Notes under the pieces: model-generated
Database searches by the model: none
The model's input: only the letters and a program-made list of their open reading frames with translations
Told to the model about the DNA's origin: nothing
DNA from: DASPKX01 sp035627835
GTDB lineage: Bacteria; Verrucomicrobiota; Verrucomicrobiia; Limisphaerales; SXQI01
Direction: 5' to 3'
Length of the DNA: 53,230 nt
Assembly: GCA_035627835.1 (NCBI GenBank)
Contig: DASPKX010000171.1
Coordinates: 1 to 53,230 of the forward strand
Shown: in pieces, positions 1 through 8,049 of the stretch
Layout of the letters: each line of letters starts with the position of its first letter
Numbering within the stretch: position 1 is the first letter of the stretch
Translations under genes and position numbers: made by a program

Positions 1-38
1 GGAAGCTGGGTCGCAACATGGGGAACGCCCTTGGCATG

Positions 39-964
39 TCAGAACCCCAGAATGGCACTCTTTGCATCGGCGAGTTCTTCATCGCGGCGATGGTAGGCAC
101 AATCGTTTATAATTTTCTCAGCCGTCTCAAGATCTGCGGCGGCCGTTTGCCATGGATACTCTTCTGTGCCAGCAAAAAGGCGAGCACGGCGAAGGTGGAT
201 ATCGGCCACGAATAGCTTGATTGGCCCTCGTCGGGCAATCTCCAATGCTTCTTCAAAATCACTCTGAGCACTGTCGGCGCCGATGCGTGCGTCGCTGAGG
301 TAGCGCAGGCAACCGCGCGTGATAAGGACGCCAGGGATTTGATCCATGCTTCCAGAGCGATACAGATTGTGCAAGGCCTCATCCAATTGCGTGCTGGTCG
401 TCTTCAGAAAAGGATTGTCGTTTGTATTCAATTGAACAGCAGAGCCTTCGAGAATTGCGCTATAAAGAGTAGCCCGTCCTGACGCGAGCTGGTACAGGGC
501 AATATCAAGAGAGCCGACGTTAGATTTCAAAGTATTTAGCGCCATCGCTGCGTTCCGAGCCACCTTTTCACAATGTTGGCGGTGTTTAGGTGTGGAGCCC
601 CTTAGGCTTGCGCCGCCTGGGCTACGTGTCAGCCAGCTGGGTATGTTGCGTGCTAAGACTCTTTGCCAAACGCAGCGCTCGGCCCGGCCAAGCATGCAGT
701 CGAAGTACCAAAACGCTGAAAGAGAATGCAGGAATTGCAACTCCTCCGGTCTTACCTTACCGAACCAGGTATTTGCTTCCTCGCGATTCCCCGATTGATG
801 GAGAGCATTACTATAGACGCGGCAAGCTCATTTAGTAATCGATCACGTCCGAAGGGTAGGCAAGCCAGACTGGCATCAGCCGAAACGACGCTACCATGTT
901 GATATCCGCACACCAGCGCGTCTGCTGCAAAGGGCTTGGCTCTTCGCGAGCACTTGCCCCTCAT
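39..964 (-). pseudogene. Decayed C-terminal part of a TPR protein (NACHT/NLR-associated type)
   Basis: The minus strand encodes about 260 residues of helical TPR-like sequence, ending at a TGA at 39-41. Recognisable pieces are NREEANTWF, then LHSLSAFWYFDCML, LASGRATLY, DFEEALEIA and DIHLRRARLF. This order is typical of the C-terminal TPR array of bacterial NACHT/AAA regulators. The frame is open from 39 to about 827 and then stops (TGA at 828-830). The upstream sequence continues in another frame (GRDRLLNELA joins ACRVYSNALHQSG), which indicates a frameshift near 822-830. No N-terminal ATPase domain is present; upstream sequence degrades beyond about 1 kb. The TPR reading is fairly secure. 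The NLR link is inference from the pattern of the repeats. A sequencing frameshift is possible, but loss of the N-terminus makes a real pseudogene more likely. Confidence 0.55.
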
Positions 965-1338
965 GTGCCAGACAAGCGCGTCTGTTTCGCCGTTGCGGAT
1001 GCCGCGTGCCAGTGGTGTTGAAAAATCGTTTCGCTATTCGGTGCCAATCATTTTTATCCACGGCCGCGCCCCGCAACACGCCGTCCTTCTGCGGCGTGAA
1101 TCAACGGTGCCATAGCCTCGTTCCTGGTGAACCCTATCAACGCGCGAGCCAATCGCTTGCCGGCGGTGGCAGACGTCGCAAGGAACCGACCGTGGCGGTC
1201 CATCAGAATGTGTTTAGGATATAGATTCGTTTTAATGGGGGAACCTAAGTGTGAAAACCAACAACAGCGGGCACGCTTCTCAAACGCTGGGTCCTGACCA
1301 ACAGGGCTTAGTTCGTGTGGAGTAACCTACGGCGCTTC
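965..1338 (-). other. Gene-poor stretch with an unidentified coding remnant
   Basis: No intact gene is visible. On the minus strand one frame is open from about 1310 to a TAA at 1054-1056 and carries a protein-like segment (YPKHILMDRHGRF, then GKRLARALIG). It has no credible start codon and I do not recognise the family. The YPKHILMDRHGRF piece faintly resembles the end of a thioredoxin-like fold, but this is only an impression. With the frameshifted TPR remnant next to it, the stretch reads as a graveyard of inactivated genes between the window edge and the SDR gene. Confidence 0.25.
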
Positions 1339-2151
1339 TCAGCCTTGCCAAGGTGCGCGGCGGGCGGTGGCGGAGCGGTCGAGGTGGGTGTAGCCGCCGT
1401 CTATGTGGAGGATTTGGGCGGTGGTGTGACTGCTTCTCTCCGAGGCGAGGAAAGCGATTACGGAGGCGATCTCACTGGGGGCGGTGAGACGGTGGCCTAA
1501 GGGGACGAGGGCTTCGATTTGTTGGCGCGCGAGGGTTGGGTCGGGTTGGGTGGCGAACCATTTCTGGTATTGGGGGGTGTCGCACTCCGCGGGGACGACA
1601 CAGTTCACGCGCACGCCAAACGGAGCCAGGGCGACCGCCCATTCACGGGTGAGAGCGTTGATGCCGCCTTTGGCGGCGGCATAACCGGAGGTGTTCCCCT
1701 GCCCTGTTTCCGCAACCTTCGAGCTGACGTTGATGATGGAACCGCGAGCGCGCTTCAGAGCTTCGAGAGCGAAGTGCGTGACGGCGAAAGCGGGGACTAG
1801 GTTGAGGGTTAAGGATTCGAGGAAGGCCTGCGGAGTGGCGTCGAGGCCGACTCCGTCGTTCACTCCGGCGTTGTTCACGAGAATGTCGAGCTGGCTGAAG
1901 TGCGTGAGGGTCTGGTGGACTGCTTGCTGGCAGACCGCAGGGTCGCGGAGGTCGCCGGCGATGGCGAGGATTTGCGGGAAGCGGGCGCGGAGTGCGTCGA
2001 TGCGCGCGGTGTCTTTGTCGATGATGGCGACGCGGGCGCCTTCCTCGATGAAGACTTCGGCCGTGGCGAGGCCGATGCCAGATGCGCCGCCCGTGATGAG
2101 CACGACTTTATCCCGCAATTGCAGGTCCATGGGGATAGCGTTACCGGACAT
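1339..2151 (-). CDS. SDR-family NAD(P)-dependent oxidoreductase (L-fucose-dehydrogenase-like)
   Basis: A 270-residue classical short-chain dehydrogenase with a Rossmann fold. The cofactor motif TGGASGIG is at residues 20-27 and is followed by an acidic residue at the end of beta-2 (IIDKD), which suggests NAD preference. NNAG is at 93-96, the structural Asn at 117, and the catalytic Ser-Tyr-Lys set at S143/S144, Y157 and K161. The C-terminal HIDGGYTHLDRS resembles sugar-oxidising SDRs such as L-fucose dehydrogenase, so oxidation of a sugar is plausible but not proven. The start is either ATG at 2151 or Met8 at 2130; neither has a clear Shine-Dalgarno. The gene diverges from the ABC ATPase gene across 70 bp. 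FabG-like or other sugar alcohol dehydrogenase roles remain possible. Confidence 0.85.
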   Translation of the reverse strand: MSGNAIPMDLQLRDKVVLITGGASGIGLATAEVFIEEGARVAIIDKDTARIDALRARFPQILAIAGDLRDPAVCQQAVHQTLTHFSQLDILVNNAGVNDGVGLDATPQAFLESLTLNLVPAFAVTHFALEALKRARGSIINVSSKVAETGQGNTSGYAAAKGGINALTREWAVALAPFGVRVNCVVPAECDTPQYQKWFATQPDPTLARQQIEALVPLGHRLTAPSEIASVIAFLASERSSHTTAQILHIDGGYTHLDRSATARRAPWQG

Positions 2152-2221
2152 GAAGAAGCTTTGCCATCGCGAAGGTGAAAGAAGGTTTGCCCTGCGAGCA
2201 AGGGTTGGCTAGTGAACGGGC

Positions 2222-2917
2222 ATGGCCAGTGAACGGGAACTCCTGAAACTCACCAGCATCAGCAAGGATTACGCAGACGCGGGTGGGCGGACACTTTCAA
2301 TCCTGCGCGGGATCTCGTTCATGATCGGCGCGGGTGAGACGGCAGCGATTGTGGGGCCGTCAGGTTCGGGCAAGAGCACGCTGCTGAATGTGATCGGCGG
2401 GTTGGATCGGCCGACGAGTGGCTCTGTGCATTTGGCTGGGCGGGATCTTTCGACCCTTACGGAGAAGGAGCTGGCGAAGGTGAGGAACCGGGAGATCGGA
2501 TTTATATTCCAGGCGCACCATCTGCTCCCGCAATGCACGGTGCTGGAGAATGTGCTGGTGCCATGCATTCCCACCGGCACAGCAAATGATGAAGGGACCG
2601 TGAAGCGGGCGCGCACGTTGCTGGCGCGGGTCGGGTTGGGTGAGCGCGAAGATCATCGTCCGGGCCAGCTTTCGGGTGGAGAGCGGCAGCGGGTGGCGGT
2701 GGTGCGGGCTCTAATCAATCAACCGAAGCTGTTGCTGGCGGATGAGCCAACGGGAGCGCTGGATCGCACGTCGGCCGAGAACCTGGCAGCGCTGCTCTTG
2801 GAATTAAACCGGGAGCAACAGGTGGCGCTGATTGTGGTGACGCACGCGTTGGATCTGGCGAGTAAAATGGGGCGCAAACTCGAACTCCGTGACGGGCAGC
2901 TCGTAACAGCCCTTTAA
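2222..2917 (+). CDS. ABC transporter ATP-binding protein, LolD/MacB type
   Basis: A 231-residue ABC ATPase of the LolD/MacB/FtsE group. Walker A GPSGSGKST is at 45-53, the Q-loop Gln at 97 (FIFQAHHLLP), signature LSGGE at 150-154, Walker B LLLADEP at 170-176 and the switch His at 208 (VVTHA). This group energises lipoprotein release or macrolide-type export with an FtsX-like permease. No permease gene lies next to it: the next gene encodes a secreted cytochrome, so this is an orphan ATPase or its partner is elsewhere. ATG at 2222 is the natural start. A 10-bp direct repeat (AGTGAACGGG at 2211 and 2228) straddles the start codon and looks like a small tandem duplication. Confidence 0.88.
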   Translation: MASERELLKLTSISKDYADAGGRTLSILRGISFMIGAGETAAIVGPSGSGKSTLLNVIGGLDRPTSGSVHLAGRDLSTLTEKELAKVRNREIGFIFQAHHLLPQCTVLENVLVPCIPTGTANDEGTVKRARTLLARVGLGEREDHRPGQLSGGERQRVAVVRALINQPKLLLADEPTGALDRTSAENLAALLLELNREQQVALIVVTHALDLASKMGRKLELRDGQLVTAL

Positions 2918-2942
2918 GCGCTGCTTGCAGCGACTTCTCTGG

Positions 2943-4595
2943 ATGAATACCGTTCGCGCGATGCTGAAGCGCCTGATTTGCTTGTGGATCGCAACGCTCC
3001 CTCTGCTGCGAACGAATGCTGCTGCTGCTGAAGTTTCGCCTCAGGAGATGGAGCGCGGGCGCACGCTGTATCTTCGCAACTGCGTGATCTGCCACCAGGT
3101 CACAGGCATGGGGATGCCGGGAACGTTTCCGCCACTGGCAAAGTCTGACTTCCTGATGAACGAACGCGAGCGGAGCATCCGCGCGGTGGTGGAAGGAATG
3201 TCCGGCGAGATCACGGTGAACGGGAAGCGATACAATGGCTCGATGCCTCCTGCATTGTTGAAGGATGATGAAGCGGCGGCGGTGTTGAATTACGCGCGCA
3301 ATTCCTGGGGGAACAAGGGAGAGGCGATCACAGCCGAAGAAGTCGGGCGCATTCGATCCAAGACGCAATATCCCACATACGAGGCGCTGGTGGCGGCGAA
3401 CGCGTTTCAACCGCTGCCGAAAGCGCCGGAAGGGCTCAGCCTGCGCGTGGTGGGAAATCTGCCGAGCCATCCCACACGATTATTAATGCACCCGAATGGC
3501 CGTGAAGTTTGGATGCTCGGTGGGGGTGGCGATGTCTGGACCATTAATCCAACCAATGGCGTTTCGCGGCAAATACTCAGGGCTAAAGATTACATCGATT
3601 TGAAACACGGCGAAGCGGTCACGTATGGCATGACCCTTGATCGAAGCGGCCGGTTCTACGTCGTGGTCAATCAACGCAACGAACGGGGAGCGATTGTCAC
3701 TAACGAAGTCACCATTTACCGCACGGCAACATTTGATGCGGGAGATCCGAAGGAGTTGAAGCCGTGGTTTCAAACGGCTTATCCGTGGGGCGTCGGGCCG
3801 TTCAATCATTGCGTTGGGCATATCGCGCAAGGGCCGGATGGCCGCCTGTATGTGAACAGCGGCTCACGCACGGACGGCAACGAGCCAGGGGAAGATCCAC
3901 GCTACGCAAAGATTGGCGAGCATGAGTTGACCGCATGCATTTGGCGCCTCGATCCAGAACAAGAGCAGCCGAAGTTGGCCATCCACGCGCGGGGCTTTAG
4001 GAACGCTTACGGCTTTTGCTGGGACAGCGCGGGGCGAATGATCGCCACGGACAACGGCCCGGATGCGGATGCGCCTGAGGAGTTGAACGAGGTGGATGCG
4101 GGCAATCATTACGGCTTCCCGTATCAATATAGCGATTGGCTGACGAAGCCATATCCACACACGCCAGCGTCCCCAAGCGGTCTTAGCTTCCGCCTGCCGA
4201 TCAGGAACAACGGACCCGCGGCTGGGTATAAGGACAAACCCATTTACACCTTCGATCCTCATTCCTCGCCTGCCGGGATTGTGCATCTGGGCAGAGATTG
4301 GCCTGAGTCTTACCGCAACAGCTACTTTGTGGTTCGATTTGGGAACCTGCTGCAGAAACCACAGGATGTTGGGTTCGATTTGCTGCAAGTGAAGTTGGAA
4401 AGCAATCGCAAGCCATTGGCCGCCACAATCACCACGGTCCTGGCGCCGCTTCCCCGGCCCATAGACATAATCAAAGGCGGTTCGGGCAAAGTGTTCATTG
4501 CTGAATACAGCAGGCCGACGAACAACGCGGGATCGCTGGGGTTCCCGGGACGGTTGCTTGAACTCAGCGTCGCCGAGAACGGACCAAAGCAATGA
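2943..4595 (+). CDS. Secreted cytochrome c / PQQ-type sugar dehydrogenase-like fusion
   Basis: A secreted protein of about 550 residues. The N-terminus has a signal peptide (basic start, hydrophobic LICLWIATLPLL, then NAAAAE). A class I cytochrome c domain follows, with haem motif CVICH about 47 residues in and a likely axial Met in GSMPP. After it comes a beta-propeller of the glucose/sorbosone dehydrogenase type, with NHCVGHIAQGPDGRLYV and GFRNAYGFCWD. The product probably oxidises a sugar or alcohol in the periplasm and passes electrons to its own haem. The ATG at 2943 is chosen over an upstream TTG (2925) because it gives a normal signal peptide; 2961 is also possible. It starts 25 nt after the ABC ATPase gene and overlaps the CPBP protease gene by 4 nt. 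The substrate is unknown. Confidence 0.82.
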   Translation: MNTVRAMLKRLICLWIATLPLLRTNAAAAEVSPQEMERGRTLYLRNCVICHQVTGMGMPGTFPPLAKSDFLMNERERSIRAVVEGMSGEITVNGKRYNGSMPPALLKDDEAAAVLNYARNSWGNKGEAITAEEVGRIRSKTQYPTYEALVAANAFQPLPKAPEGLSLRVVGNLPSHPTRLLMHPNGREVWMLGGGGDVWTINPTNGVSRQILRAKDYIDLKHGEAVTYGMTLDRSGRFYVVVNQRNERGAIVTNEVTIYRTATFDAGDPKELKPWFQTAYPWGVGPFNHCVGHIAQGPDGRLYVNSGSRTDGNEPGEDPRYAKIGEHELTACIWRLDPEQEQPKLAIHARGFRNAYGFCWDSAGRMIATDNGPDADAPEELNEVDAGNHYGFPYQYSDWLTKPYPHTPASPSGLSFRLPIRNNGPAAGYKDKPIYTFDPHSSPAGIVHLGRDWPESYRNSYFVVRFGNLLQKPQDVGFDLLQVKLESNRKPLAATITTVLAPLPRPIDIIKGGSGKVFIAEYSRPTNNAGSLGFPGRLLELSVAENGPKQ

Positions 4596-5257
4596 TTAGC
4601 CGATTGCCTGCGCCATCACCGACCATAGCGCGCGTGGCGCCGTTCGCCGTATTCGCGCTGCTGACGAGCTTCCAGGGATACGGGCCGGAGACGGCGAAGT
4701 ATTGGATCTACGCGGCGAAAACGGTCTTGGGAGCAGGCCTGTTGTGGTGGGTCTGGCCTGTGGCGAAGGAAATGCGGTGGACCTTTAGCTGGGCGGGGTT
4801 GCTGGTTGGAGTTGTGATTGCCGGGCTGTGGATTGGATTGGAGCCGTTCTACCCGCATTTTGGGCGCGGAGGAAAGCCGTGGAACCCGTTCGCAGATTTC
4901 GGAGAGCGGAGCGCGCTGGCGTGGTTTTTCGTGAGCGTGCGGCTGCTGGCGGTGACGCTCGTGGTCCCGCCGTTGGAAGAGGTGTTCTATCGCTCGTTCC
5001 TATATCGGTACATCAGCAAACCAGATTTTGAGTCTGTTCCGTTGAAGGGTGTCCGCTGGCCAGCGTTCCTTATTACTGCGGCGTTATTTGGAGCGGCACA
5101 TCCTGGTGAATGGTTGCCTGGCATGCTTTGCGGCGCGGCATATCAAGCGTTGGTGTGTTGGAAGGGGCGGCTGGGGGACGCGATTCTCGCGCATGCGGTC
5201 ACCAATCTGATCCTGGGGATTTACGTGGTGAGTTCGCGCTCGTTTCAGTTCTGGTAA
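4592..5257 (+). CDS. CPBP-family intramembrane metalloprotease (exosortase-associated CAAX type)
   Basis: A 221-residue polytopic membrane protein with the CPBP/Abi signature: EEVFYR (E129, E130, R134), a second motif with H170 (FGAAHPGEW) and a third with H201 and N205 (HAVTN). These residues form the metal and catalytic site of the Rce1-like family. The layout, with paired glutamates after a long aromatic N-terminal membrane region, resembles the CAAX-protease-related proteins that accompany PEP-CTERM/exosortase systems. A PEP-CTERM protein does lie at 49531 in this window, but no exosortase does. Its ATG overlaps the stop of the cytochrome gene (ATGA), so the two are translationally coupled. 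The exosortase link is inference from family resemblance. Confidence 0.8.
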   Translation: MISRLPAPSPTIARVAPFAVFALLTSFQGYGPETAKYWIYAAKTVLGAGLLWWVWPVAKEMRWTFSWAGLLVGVVIAGLWIGLEPFYPHFGRGGKPWNPFADFGERSALAWFFVSVRLLAVTLVVPPLEEVFYRSFLYRYISKPDFESVPLKGVRWPAFLITAALFGAAHPGEWLPGMLCGAAYQALVCWKGRLGDAILAHAVTNLILGIYVVSSRSFQFW

Positions 5258-5435
5258 GATTCTCCCTGATTCTTTCCTAAGTTTATCATGCGTTGGCTGA
5301 AACAGGCTGGCTCCTGATATTCCGCGCCTCTCTGCAGGCCCTAACCTATGGCTGCATGGTCGCTCGCAAGCAAGGAAGCGAGTCGTGGGAGCAGAGCAGA
5401 CCTCTTCCCTTCGCGGCGGCCTCGCAATAGGACAC

Positions 5436-5663
5436 GTGAAAGCAAGCACACTCATTGGAATAGCATTGGTAGTCATGGGCACCCTGGCCCTTATTTATAA
5501 AGGGATCACCTACAAGGATAGCGAAGCAGTGTTGGACGTCGGCCCATTGAAAGCGACGGCTGAGAGATCGAAGACCATTCCCATTTCCCCCATCGTTGGA
5601 GTCGCCGCCATCGCGGGGGGTGTTTTGTTGATTTGGGGCGGCGGCAAAAAAGCCAAACATTAA
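5436..5663 (+). CDS. DUF3185-like small two-helix membrane protein
   Basis: A 75-residue membrane protein with two hydrophobic helices (STLIGIALVVMGTLALIY and SPIVGVAAIAGGVLLIWG) around a short loop containing DVGPLKATAE and TIPISP. This matches the small DUF3185-type proteins, which have no assigned function. I chose the GTG at 5436, preceded by AGGA, because homologues begin with this K-A-S-T-L-type N-terminus; the frame is open upstream to 5385 but that part looks untranslated. It heads a run of four small genes, followed 13 nt later by a DUF883 protein, so a shared envelope or stress role is likely. The 178 bp upstream hold no convincing promoter. Confidence 0.7.
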   Translation: MKASTLIGIALVVMGTLALIYKGITYKDSEAVLDVGPLKATAERSKTIPISPIVGVAAIAGGVLLIWGGGKKAKH

Positions 5664-5676
5664 GCTGAGCCGAATT

Positions 5677-5946
5677 ATGAATCCAGAAGCCACCAAAGCA
5701 GGAGAAGCGCTGCTGCGCGACGCAGCGGACCAACTTTCCACAACGACTGAACGCGCCAAAGACAAAGCGAAGGAAACGCTTGAGGTCACCAAAGCAAAGC
5801 TGGCGGAAGCGCAGGCCGCGCTGACTTACCAAACGCGGCGCGTGGCGGAGCTGACCGATGAGTACGCCCGGGAAAACACATGGAAAACAATGGGGATCGC
5901 GGCGGGCGTGGGCCTGATTGTGGGGCTGCTGCTGCGCCGCCGCTAA
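5677..5946 (+). CDS. DUF883 (YqjD/ElaB/YgaM) family membrane-anchored protein
   Basis: An 89-residue protein with a long charged amphipathic helix (residues about 8-65, probably coiled coil) and a single C-terminal membrane helix ending in GLLLRRR. This is the standard DUF883 layout. In E. coli YqjD and ElaB are tail-anchored inner-membrane proteins that bind ribosomes in stationary phase. The next gene, 9 nt downstream, encodes a YqjE-type protein and the one after a YqjK-like protein. This reproduces the yqjD-yqjE-yqjK order of enterobacteria and supports the assignment. Ribosome binding here is inference from the family. Confidence 0.8.
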   Translation: MNPEATKAGEALLRDAADQLSTTTERAKDKAKETLEVTKAKLAEAQAALTYQTRRVAELTDEYARENTWKTMGIAAGVGLIVGLLLRRR

Positions 5947-5955
5947 AAGGGACAT

Positions 5956-6435
5956 ATGCGCAACGGATCAAGCGAATTTGAAAGCAGCTCCAGTGACCCG
6001 AACCTTGGGTTCATGGAGTCGATGCGGGCTTCGGCCTCCACATGGGTGGCGTTATTGAAGACCCGAGTGGAGATCATCTCCACAGAAATTGAGGAAGCCC
6101 GCTACCGGCTGGAGCAGATGCTGTTCCTGGCGGTGGGTGGGATATTCTTCCTGAGCTTCGGCCTGCTGCTGCTCACGTTTTTCATCATCACGCTGTTTTG
6201 GGAGACGAAATACCGCCTGCATGTGCTGGGCGGGTTTTCGTTGTTGTTCCTGGGGCTGGGAATTGGAGCGGTGATGGGGCTGCGGAAATTCGCGAAGAAT
6301 CCGAAGCTCTTCGCGACGACGGCGCAAGAACTGGACAAGGATTACAAAGCGCTCGCGACAGCCAAGCAGAAGGCGGAGCGGCAGGCGGCGGAAGAAGCCT
6401 TAGGGGAGGTAAAGAGTGAAGCAGCAACTCGCTGA
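5956..6435 (+). CDS. YqjE-type phage-holin-superfamily membrane protein
   Basis: A 159-residue protein with an N-terminal amphipathic segment, two membrane helices (about residues 53-76 and 84-105, LFLAVGGIFFLSFGLLLLTF and the VLGGFSLLFLGLGIGAV region) and a charged C-terminal helix. This matches the YqjE/DUF1469 group of holin-superfamily proteins, whose function is unknown. A good ribosome site, AAAGGGA, lies 5 nt before the ATG. The gene follows the DUF883 gene by 9 nt and overlaps the YqjK-like gene by 20 nt. The conserved neighbourhood makes the identification firmer than sequence alone. Confidence 0.78.
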   Translation: MRNGSSEFESSSSDPNLGFMESMRASASTWVALLKTRVEIISTEIEEARYRLEQMLFLAVGGIFFLSFGLLLLTFFIITLFWETKYRLHVLGGFSLLFLGLGIGAVMGLRKFAKNPKLFATTAQELDKDYKALATAKQKAERQAAEEALGEVKSEAATR

Positions 6436-6730
6436 CATTGAAGTGCGCCGCCGAAGCCTGGTGGCGCTGGCTGAGCAGCAGCGGAACCAGCTGGCTTACT
6501 TTTACCGGGAAGCGCAGCGTCCAATCATCCGCGCGCGGAACACCATGGATCGGTTCAGTTGGATGAAAAGCCCGTGGGGTATGGCGTTGGTTGGGTTGGT
6601 GGTCTGGAAGACGCCGTTGCGCAAGCTCGTGAAGGCGCCGCTATGGTTGTGGCGGGGCTGGAAATTCACACGCATGCTCACGGCCGCGCCGGTGGTCAAA
6701 AGGCGCAAGAAGCGCAGCCTGTTCTTCTAA
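6416..6730 (+). CDS. YqjK-like basic membrane-associated protein
   Basis: A 104-residue, strongly basic protein (tail KRRKKRSLFF) with one modest hydrophobic stretch (MALVGLVVW). The N-terminal half has a helical RRRSLVALAEQQRNQLAYFY pattern like YqjK proteins, which follow yqjE in enterobacteria. It starts at GTG 6416, inside the end of the YqjE gene, and is preceded by GGGAGG, a strong ribosome site. Overlap and order argue for a single operon from 5436. The match rests largely on context; sequence conservation in this family is low. Confidence 0.65.
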   Translation: MKQQLADIEVRRRSLVALAEQQRNQLAYFYREAQRPIIRARNTMDRFSWMKSPWGMALVGLVVWKTPLRKLVKAPLWLWRGWKFTRMLTAAPVVKRRKKRSLFF

Positions 6731-6739
6731 AAGCAGCGT

Positions 6740-8011
6740 CTAACTCGTAGCGGCGTCTGCGTCCGCGCGCTCGAACCTACTCCGCCATTCTCTGCGGGAG
6801 AGTTTGCCGCGATTGTTTGCCGTTAGGCTATCCACCAGCCAAAAGCGGGCAGGAATTTGCCAGTTCGGAATCAGCAGGGAAAGGCGGCGGCGGAGTTCGG
6901 CAATTTCCATTCCAGGGTTCGCAGTAATCGCGGCGACAATCTGTTCACTCCCATCCCGCGCGGGCGCGCCAAACACCAGGCAGGCCTGAACCTGTCCCGT
7001 GCGCAGGATCGCTTCCTCCACTTGCTCGGGCGAAACCTTCCGGCCCGCAACGTTGATCAAATCGCTGGCGCGGCCTCTCAGGCGAATGCCATCAGCGGCG
7101 GCGACACCGAGATCTGCGGTTCGAAAAACGCCTCTGCTCAATTCAGACGCTGGCTCGGGCCAGTATGCCTCCGCAACCGCGGCGCTCCGGACTTCGAGCA
7201 GACCTTCGTCGGTGGAGCTGACTTGAACACCCTTCAGCGGAGCGCCGATGATCTGCGCGTCTGTTCGCGGGGTGTTTGAGGAGTCGTAAGCAATGCCTCC
7301 GCACTCGCTGGAACCGTAGAAGTTGTGAAGCTTCAGCCCGAACCCGTTCCAGACGCGCTCCTCCAGAGCGAGGCTGAGCGGAGCGCCTGCTGATATGGCG
7401 GCGTGAACATTCCCTGGGATGGCGCGCGCATCCGCCCAGACCTGCCACAACGCAGGGACAGCAGGCAGGGTGACGCGGTCAAAACGCTGCGCTTCCGCAC
7501 GAATGTTTTCGGGCAAAGGAGACGCAGCGAGGATCAATGGTATGCCGTGAAGCAGCAGAGGGGTGATTAAGTTGGAAAAGCCGTAGGAGTGCGCGAGCGA
7601 AATAGCGGCAAGATTTGGAGCCGCAAGCACGAGGCCCATCGTGGCGACGATGTTGTCTGCATCCGCAGCTAATTGCTCCGCTGTTAGAGCGACAAACCGC
7701 GGGCGACCTGTTGTCCCGGACGTGGCTTTCAGGTGCGCGCACCAGGCGGGGGTCTCCATTGAGGGGAGTTGAAGCCTCTGCCCCGGCTCGACAGGGGCTA
7801 ACGGCCGTTGGAACTTCCACGCGCGCAGGACTTGCAGAATGAACCTCGCGCCGAACCCCTCGGCCTGATGCACACCCGGCCCAGGGTCAGGCTGAGATTC
7901 CGCTTCCGCCAGCAGCTCACCAAAAGACCACTCACGACCAGTGCAAGCATCGCGGAGGGCGAAGTCGTTCCTCCGCGCGCGCGCAACCGCCAGCCACCGC
8001 TCGTAAAGCAT
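6740..8011 (-). CDS. AMP-forming acyl-CoA synthetase / ANL superfamily ligase (short)
   Basis: A 423-residue adenylate-forming enzyme. The P-loop-like motif TSGTTGRPR is at 97-105, the aromatic/adenine motif YGSSE at 232-236, the ribose-binding Asp at 300 (RTADLG), the hinge GRASDLINVAGRKVSPEQ at about 313-330, and the catalytic C-terminal Lys at 403 (NNRGKLSR). All key residues are present, although the enzyme is about 100 residues shorter than typical acyl-CoA synthetases, mainly in the N-terminal region, as in MenE-like enzymes. The ATG at 8011 is preferred because the open frame beyond it overlaps the divergent lipoprotein gene and does not look coding. The stop is 9 bp from the convergent YqjK-like gene. 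The substrate cannot be told from sequence. Confidence 0.8.
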   Translation of the reverse strand: MLYERWLAVARARRNDFALRDACTGREWSFGELLAEAESQPDPGPGVHQAEGFGARFILQVLRAWKFQRPLAPVEPGQRLQLPSMETPAWCAHLKATSGTTGRPRFVALTAEQLAADADNIVATMGLVLAAPNLAAISLAHSYGFSNLITPLLLHGIPLILAASPLPENIRAEAQRFDRVTLPAVPALWQVWADARAIPGNVHAAISAGAPLSLALEERVWNGFGLKLHNFYGSSECGGIAYDSSNTPRTDAQIIGAPLKGVQVSSTDEGLLEVRSAAVAEAYWPEPASELSRGVFRTADLGVAAADGIRLRGRASDLINVAGRKVSPEQVEEAILRTGQVQACLVFGAPARDGSEQIVAAITANPGMEIAELRRRLSLLIPNWQIPARFWLVDSLTANNRGKLSRREWRSRFERADADAATS

Positions 8012-8049
8012 TGCACTGTGCGTAAGCTGCCGTACTTTGCTTCGCAAGC

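Noticed and set aside
2222..2917. Naming the ABC ATPase lolD
   Set aside because: The ATPase is of LolD/MacB type, but no LolC/E or MacB-like permease is adjacent, so the symbol cannot be supported.
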